The notes under the pieces were generated by a model. That model was not told the DNA's origin, ran no database searches, and was given only the letters and a program-made list of their open reading frames with translations. A DNA stretch of 64,000 nucleotides from assembly GCA_964019135.1 (NCBI GenBank), contig OZ025248.1, positions 36,325,670 through 36,389,669 on the forward strand. Reading direction: 5' to 3'. Made by a program: the position numbers and the translations under genes. Below are positions 56,355-64,000 of the stretch, piece after piece (within the stretch, counting starts at the first letter, position 1; each line of letters starts with the position of its first letter). The DNA comes from Arenicola marina. Taxonomy: Eukaryota > Annelida > Polychaeta > Arenicolidae.

Positions 56355-56642
56355 TGGGGGGTGGGCTACATAGTGGACCATACAGGGATACTCGACAGCT
56401 ACAGGTGGTGGGGGGCTACATAGGGGACCATACAGGGATACTCGACAGCTACAGGTGGGGGGGGGCTACATAGTGGACCATACAGGGATACTCGACAGCT
56501 ACAGGTGGGGGGGGGGGGCTACATAGGGGACCATACAGGGATACTCGACAGCTACAGGTGGGGGGGGGGCTACATAGGGGACCATACAGGGATACTCGAC
56601 AGCTACAGGCAAGCAGATGTGTGTGTGTGTGTGTGTGTGTGT
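56355..56642. repeat. ~55-base minisatellite, five copies, ending in (GT)n
   Basis: Units contain GGCTACATAGGGGACCATAC and AGGGATACTCGACAGCTACAGG separated by variable G-runs. A (GT)12-14 tract (56616-56642) follows. Confidence 0.93.
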
Positions 56643-59600
56643 GAAAGTACCAAATGCGCAATGCCAAGGTCGTCTATCCAAGGTTTTTTAATAGGCTACA
56701 TCAGAACGAAAAACCCCTAACTTCATTTGTACATTTGGACGCTTCAGTGGCTGAGAAGATAGTAGAGTTTGACTTACCAAAGACCGTTATTAGAGCCTCC
56801 CTCTTATGTATTCTTCCGCCGATAGCATGTGGGGAGAGCTGGATGGCGGTCCGTACTAATCGGCTCGGATTGTCGCAGTACTTATGACTTGCAGAAAAGT
56901 AAGGACGTTCTGTGCCAATGACACTCAATTCGTCTGGGATATCGTCCGAGAGGATGATGGGGGTTAACATGTTGCTCACGGACCACTTGCTTCCCGACGT
57001 TCCTGGAACTGCTCAGATCTCCGTGCTATTGTACTCGCCAACCCCCTCGTTATTTCCAAGTTAGGACCCAGGTCATTATTGTTACCGATCCCACCATGCA
57101 TCATCATACACGTGACCTACCCATATCCCCGAAGAAGCTCGTTTGTGTATATTGCGCTGCATTCCTTTGTTTACTGCAATAGCCTTTGGCCAAGTGCATA
57201 TGGCTGTCCGCCTGTATATTTCGTTTCGTTTGTTTTCCACCGTTGGTGAATTGTTTGTTTATGTCCGGTGGCTTCTTTTACGCACGTGAATTATAGGTAA
57301 AAAAGTTCAGTCGCTCAAAAGAAGATTGAGAAAAGATAGTTGTATGGATTCTTATCCAGCACAAGTTCATAATAGCGCATTGATCATCAGTGATTCTCGG
57401 CTAAGGGTACGTTCCTTAACTCGTAGTCAGCAAGTTAAACTGTTGCGTCCTGTACGTTATATCATTTAAAGTACACAATTGTCTTGCCGGTTTTGGGTGA
57501 AATTTCCAAAGTTGTTATTATAAGGGTTATGTTGGACACAAGCGTTTAAGGCATGAACTTAGATTAATAGGAATTGTAGCAAGTAGGTAAAAATGCGTTG
57601 ATGTACATAGATAAACGTATACATTCCCACACAATTGGAATTGTTAAACTGATTAATGACATAGATCTATATATATTGAGAGGCGAAGCTACAAGTTTTT
57701 TTTTTTTTTCCTTTCCTTTTTAATTTGGATTAAAGGCATGGTTAAATAATGCTGACTTGACACTTTCTCCTTGTATCGAGTCCTTTCGAATGTGTCCTGA
57801 CCACGGTACGTTTGGTTCTACTCGCTTGATGAATGTCGACTTGGGTCTTTCAGGGAGGCAGCTTCAGAACCATATAGCTTACAAATATATAACTATATAG
57901 ATATATATATATCAATATAGACTAGTTTCCTGCTAGTCTCGACACGTGTGAAGGTCGCCCTCCTCGATGTTCGTGCAAGTGTATCGCTGTCGGTAGAGAC
58001 CTAACGCCTGGGCCCTCTTCACAATCTACGTCATTCGTGCGCATGCGCAATAAGTACATTTCTATTGACTTCCCCCCATCTAAAGGTGCAAAATACAGAT
58101 TGCTAGCACTCTCATTCACTGACCGTGCACTCAGGAATACTTCGTCACTGCTGCTTAACTTAGTGCCCCAACATTGAAGAAAATCGTCCTGGGTAAAACC
58201 GGGACTTAAACCGTGATCCCAATGTGGGGAATATCCGAGGTCAAGTGCTCATCTGACGCTTGGCGACAATGTGTGGTACGTCCGAATCAATGATGGTGCG
58301 TCACTGGTTTCTGCTGGCGAAGACGGCGAAAGAAGTAACTCTTATACACATATATGGTTTATATTGTGTATTTATATACATATATATTGCTCAAGGTTCT
58401 CCTGATATTTTCAAGGATGTTTTCGTGACGTAGTGCTTTCTAGTCGCCAGGCAGAAGATAGAAAGCACGGGGACTGACTTTGGCTTCGAAATGTGCTAAG
58501 CCCTAATGCATTAAACGCTCTATATTTTCAGCTTTACAGAACGTATGATTATTACCATTGGGCTCTGTATATTGTACAGTCATCTTGCTCCGCGGAGCAG
58601 GAATTTCGCAGATCAAGCTAGCGTAGATGTCTTCATTGTAAAGGGCTGATGTCATAGCGTTTTTAATCGCTAGTATAGTTTTATAAGAGCTCAGATACGT
58701 TTGTGTGTGGGCAGAAAAGGGTTCTCTTAGTTACACATTCGATGGAATTCGAGGGTCAGATATCAAATAGACTAGGTAGGATTGCGCCTGATCGTCCGAT
58801 TTTCCATCTAGATAGCGAGCATTAACCTTTAAGCTTAGCTTATATAATGATTCTCTGGTTATCTGCTGACTTAGGAACCATGGCATTAACTGTGACCCAT
58901 GGCGAGTCAATTAATCTTACAAAATGATTCCATTTCTGACATAACTTCCGCCTTTGGGATTATGTCCAGTTCCTCGCCCCACCCTCCCGACCCCACCCCC
59001 TCCCGGCAGCGCGCATGGATCTTCCTCACCTCAGGTATTGTCATGTGTAGGAAACACACGTGGTAAGGACGCGATTCGCAGCTATAGATATAGGTTCTCG
59101 CCTGTCCAGTACGTCAATAGGCCGACGACGTAGACGTGGGCCCATCTTATATGTTAGAACCCACGCAATGGATTTATTAATTATAAAAGTAAATGCTTAA
59201 AACAATGGTTCTCGTCCTAAGATAGGGGAACGTGGTATTTGTAGATGGATTTGAGCGGCACAGCCAATGACCAACCGACTTGGTCCTCGAAAATAAAGGT
59301 CATATCTAGAGGCGTGAGCTGGTGTGCTTTGGGCCCATTTACAGTTCAGATAAAGAGAGATCTTGTTGGGAACGGTCTGTTTTTATCCTGTCGTTTTATC
59401 ACTTTTATCATTTCGCTTCGCCTTGTGCCCCCAACGCCACGACCGGATGTCGTCGGCAGATACAGACAAGCAGGCTCCTGGGTTCTAATTGCGTGACGTC
59501 ACTAAAACTTAAGTGTCCCCACCACTTCCCCTCAGGGCACCCCGCGACCACTGTTCCAGGGCAATGTTATGACGCATACATACTTGTGTCGGTTGGGGAG

Positions 59601-61979
59601 GAAATAATACGTGAACGGACCGAATGTCTTTCGCGAGTGGAATATATCCGTTGATAGATGGCGCTAGCAGGCTGTTCTGTTCTCACGTTTCACTCCTTCC
59701 CGCCAGTCCTGTGGCCAGGAAACCATTACACGCCCTATGCCAAATCAAATATAATACCTTTCCCTTTGGTTGCTTATCAGCTTGTGTGTCAGTATATTCC
59801 ACCACAAGGTGGCAGCACCGTATTTCCACCGAGCCTGCCGTGTGTATGCGAGAAATCTGTTAATAAGTATATCGACTGTCGACTGCTAGTCCGATCTTAT
59901 AATGTAATCTTCAGGCCAATAAACGACTTATTATTCACTTGGACTTGTTTTACTTATTTACGCTGTCTCTTCCTTTGCACTATTTTAACCGTTAAACTAT
60001 CCCAGTCCTAATATATTTCAACAGGGCAATGCTAAATCACAGTTTTGTATTACATTCAGTAATATGAATTTAACAGGATAGGTGTGTGAATAACGAGAAT
60101 GGAAGTTGATATTTGTCGATGTAAATAATGTATGCAGAAGTAAGCGGTGATATTTAAAACATTAGATTAAAAAAAAAATAATCGTGTAACCTCTTCATGA
60201 ACCTCTTCAGTGTTGGCGCATTAAAAGGAAGTCGGCAAACAGTATTTTCTGCATACATATATATTTATTAAGGTGAGTAAACCGCATACAACATCGCAGA
60301 CACTTGTCCTGCAGGGCATGGGCCTAGGCTGGGCAAGGCACTGATTGCGGATGTACACTCTTAAAAGGGTTAAACCTGATCACGTGAGACAATTGCTGAG
60401 TTGTGCATTTTGTCCATCATATACAACAAGTTCAGAAAAGATAACAGATACTATACAGTTTAATTAATTAAGCATTGATTGACATGTGACAAGGGCGGAT
60501 CCAAGAATTTGGCTGTGCATGTGGGCGGTGTATGAATAATTGACAATGCGGAGTGGGGGTGTACTGCGGCCGCAACAGCGTCGGGGCGGGGGCCGGGGTG
60601 GCTTTAAAGCCCAACCCCCATCCCCAGCCCCGCTGGATCCGCCACCTTGCGGTAACATGTGCAATTGGATTAGAACAGATTATCAAACATATTCAAAATA
60701 CTGAGGCAGTCTGCTCCGGTCAAGCGCTAAATAACTACCACTAAACCCAGACGACACGATACTTGAAGAAAGAATATTAATGCTAGCAAACCGGTTTACC
60801 ATGGCCACAACATCACCCGGTGTAGTAGCTTGACAAGTCCTGACGCCTGAAGTTAGTTCAATCTCCGGAACCTAAAAGCTACAACATCAGGTGATGAATA
60901 TATAGCGAACTTCGTATTTTCGAATAAGAAACCAGCTTGAAATATTATCTTAGCATGGAAGCCATTTTGCTAGGTGCTAGAATCTCTACACTTTCAAGCA
61001 ACGACAATACGGATTATGCAACGATTATCAGTGCAACTAATATAACGTAGTTTGTTTACAAGCAATATTATTTTAATTAATGTTTACCAACTGATTGAAA
61101 TAGCAGTTTTCTTTTGTTTCCTCCCTTACTTGTTTTGCGCGCTCTTCAGTGGGGTAATAACATCACATGAAATTAATAGTTTCATTACGGGATCGTCTTA
61201 CGTCACCGGTACAGGAATATGCAGAGAAAACACTTAAGACAGTCGGTCCAGATGGCGGATTGGGTTCTGTCGCCATGTCTTATGGATGACACGTTCATAT
61301 GGCATTCTCACGGCGACACACTCAATCAACTGACACACAGCAGGGGTCCGCGGCAGGATTGGTCCCCTCAATATAGCACGTCATTACAGTGTTCAGCTGT
61401 ACACAGTGCAGGTGATCGAACCACGAGTTCAGACTATCAACTCATCATTGGACTAATATATTAACAGTCACAGACCCCACAACGCACGCAGTCCTGCAAA
61501 TGACCCAAAGTGAAATGTCAGTGTTCTTAAATGGAGTTAAGGCTGGGGGTGGGTTTACAACAGTAACTTTCCATCGTGTAATAGTTAAACCCAACCAACA
61601 GTACTTCTGATTGCTCTTCATTTTTCATGCTACCGTTAATTTATACAAACTACAGGATCTGTCTGCCGGCCTACCGTGGCCTACCAAACTACCGGCTTTT
61701 CCATCTGTCAGTCAATATAACAATGTACGCCGAATGACGGCGGGCTGACGTTCTAATCAAGCTTATTCCACTGCCGCAATTACTTTCCCAGCGTGACTCC
61801 ACTCCAGTATCGCACAGCTTGACAAGTCTGGTTAAACAGCCGCGGCGGTGGGTGCTGTCAAATTACATTACCATAGCAAACCTACATGTAAAAACCACCC
61901 GCGTGGTAAGCTGGCATCACTGACGCCCTGGTGTCTGGGTTAGAGAGAGAGAGGGGCTTTATCACGGGCACCGGGCTAT
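56643..61979. other. Gene-poor stretch
   Basis: No confident gene. A possible minus-strand exon ends at 56778 (see findings). Also present: AT-rich simple repeats near 57880-57925, an NRF1-like palindrome TGCGCATGCGCA at 58038-58049, and a CTCF-like motif at 59802-59815. Frames around 59245-60011 show no family resemblance or splice support. Confidence 0.5.
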
Positions 61980-64000
61980 ATGTCTCCTGGAATACAAGCC
62001 GGCTGTATACGCCATGATGAGAATAGTCCGGCTATGTACTTTTCATGAGAATGTAGTCGGACTATGAAACCCATACTGAGAAAGTAGTGGGGCTATACAC
62101 CTCATGAATAATCTGGCTGCACGCCATATGAACACAGCCCAGCTACACACTTCATGAGGAATATGCAGTCAGGATATACCCCTCATGCCAAAGAATATTG
62201 TCCCATCAAAACCTCATGATGTGAATACAAGCCGTCTATACACCTCATGATGAGAATACAGGTGGCCTATACACCTATTGATGTAAATACAAGCCGTCTA
62301 TACACCTATTGATGTAAATACAGGCCGTCTATACACCTCATGATGAGAACACAGGCCATCTATACACCTCATGATGAGAACACAGGCCGTCTATACACCT
62401 CATGATGAGAACACAGGCCGTCTATACACCTCATGATGAGAACACAGGCCGTCTATACACCTCATGATGAGAATGCAGGCCGCCTATACACCTCATGATG
62501 AGAATACAGGTGGCCTATACACCTCATGATGAGAACACAGGCCGTCTATACACCTCATGATGAGAATGCAGGCCGCCTATACACCTCATGATGAGAATTC
62601 AGGTAGCCTATTACACCCCATGATGAGAATACAGGCCGTCTATACACCTCATGATGAGAACACAGGCCGTCTATACACCTCATGATGAGAATGCAGGCCG
62701 CCAATACACCTCATGATGAGAATACAGGTGGCCTATACACCTCATGATGTAAATACGGGCCGCCTATACACCTTATGATGAGAATAAAGCCCGCATTTAC
62801 ACCTCATGATGTGAATACAGGCCGCCTATATACCTCATGATGAGAATTCAGGTAGCCTATTACACCCCATGATGAGAATAAAGGCCGCATTTACACCTCA
62901 TGATGTGAATACAGGCCGCTTATACACCCCATGATGAGAATACAGTCCACCTATAAACCTCATGATGAGAATAAAGGCCGTCTGTACACATCATGATGGG
63001 AATACAGGCCGCGTATACACCTCATGATGAGAATACAGGCCATCTATACACCTCATGGTAAGAATACAGGTCGCCTATACACTTCATAATGAAAATACAG
63101 GTCGCCTATACACCTCATGATGAGAATACAGGTTGCCTATACACCTCATGATGAGAATAAAGGCCGCATTTACACCTCATGTGAATACAGGCTGCCTATA
63201 CATCTCATGATGAGAATACAGGCCGCCTATACACCTATTGATGTAAATACAGGCCGTCTATACCCCTCATGATGAGAATACAGGCTGTCTATACACCTCA
63301 TGATGAGAATGCAGGCCGCCTATACACCTCATGATGAGAATACAGGTGGCCTATACACCTATGGGGCGGCTAGTTGATTTAAATACAGCCCGCCTATACA
63401 CCTCATGATGAGAATAAAGCCCGCATTTACAACTCATGATCTCAATACAGGCCGCCTATATACCTCATGATGAGAATACAGGTACCCTATTAAACCTCAT
63501 GATGAGAATAGAGGCCGCATTTACGCCTCATGATGAGAATACAGGCAGCTTATACACCTCATGATGAGAATACAGTCTGCCTATAAACCTCATGATGAGA
63601 ATAAAGGCTGTCTGTACACATCATGATGGGAATACAGTCCGCGTATATACCTCATGGTAAGAATACAGGTCACCTATACACCTCATAATAAAAATACAGG
63701 TCGCCTATACACCTCATGATGAGAATAAAGGCCGCATTTACCCCTCATGTGAATACAGGCTGCCTATACATCTCATGATGAGAATACAGGCCGCCTATAC
63801 ACCTACTGATGTAAATATAGACCGCCTCTACAACTCATGGTGAGAACACAGTTCTATAACCTTATGATGAGAATACATGCAGCTTAGACACCTAATGATG
63901 AGAATACAGGTCGCTTATACACCTCATGATGATAATACAGGCCGCCTATACCCCTCATGATGAAAACACAAGCCGCCTATATACCTCATGATGAGAATAC
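61980..64000. repeat. 31-base satellite array, over 60 copies, runs off the window
   Basis: The monomer is CCTCATGATGAGAATACAGG+CCGCCTATACA with many variants (AAAGGCCGCATTTAC, GTAAATACAGG and others). CTCAT-G-ATGAG is a palindromic core. Variant order recurs at about 630 bases, suggesting higher-order units. The array is degenerate at its left edge and continues past 64000. Confidence 0.95.

Noticed and set aside
59245..60011. Plus-strand frames of 83-117 residues
   Set aside because: No recognisable domain, no splice sites linking them, ordinary composition for random sequence.
61980..64000. CRISPR-like array
   Set aside because: The units are contiguous degenerate satellite monomers without unique spacers, in a eukaryotic sequence.

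Overview
This is a stretch of animal nuclear DNA. It has intron-rich genes with GT-AG splice sites, AT-rich introns, GC-richer exons without obvious CpG depletion, and many minisatellites and short DNA transposons. The overall style resembles an invertebrate, possibly a mollusc or other lophotrochozoan, but nothing here fixes the species.

Two protein-coding genes lie head to head. On the minus strand, from 39926 down to 10446, is a complete clathrin-assembly adaptor of the PICALM/AP180 family. I assembled 24 coding exons in a continuous reading frame, plus one duplicated alternative exon. They encode an N-terminal ANTH lipid-binding domain and a long flexible tail carrying NPF, DLF and DPF motifs. 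The maximal product is about 826 residues; leaving out all eight cassette exons gives about 662, close to human PICALM. On the plus strand, from about 45593 (or 47109) to 52895, is a RhoGAP-domain protein of about 604 residues in nine exons. The two proposed start codons are 5.7 kb apart.

The most striking content is in the adaptor gene. The last part of the ANTH domain is encoded by two tandem 107-base exons (30961-31067 and 29805-29911) that can only be used one at a time without a frameshift. The tail region between 25527 and 18929 holds eight consecutive exons that all start and end in phase 1, four of them clearly related to each other. This is a layout for combinatorial splicing.

Layout: 1-10445 is gene-poor 3' flank with many tandem repeats; 10446-39926 is the adaptor gene; 39927-45592 is the intergenic head-to-head region, with a tandem duplication whose two copies were each hit by a different DNA transposon; 45593-52895 is the RhoGAP gene; 52896-61979 is gene-poor with a 64-base minisatellite; about 61980 to the right edge is a 31-base satellite that continues off the window.

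Functionally, one gene builds clathrin coats at PtdIns(4,5)P2-rich membrane and the other carries a fold that normally acts on Rho-family GTPases, although it lacks a usual active-site asparagine. Whether they share regulation is not shown by the sequence.
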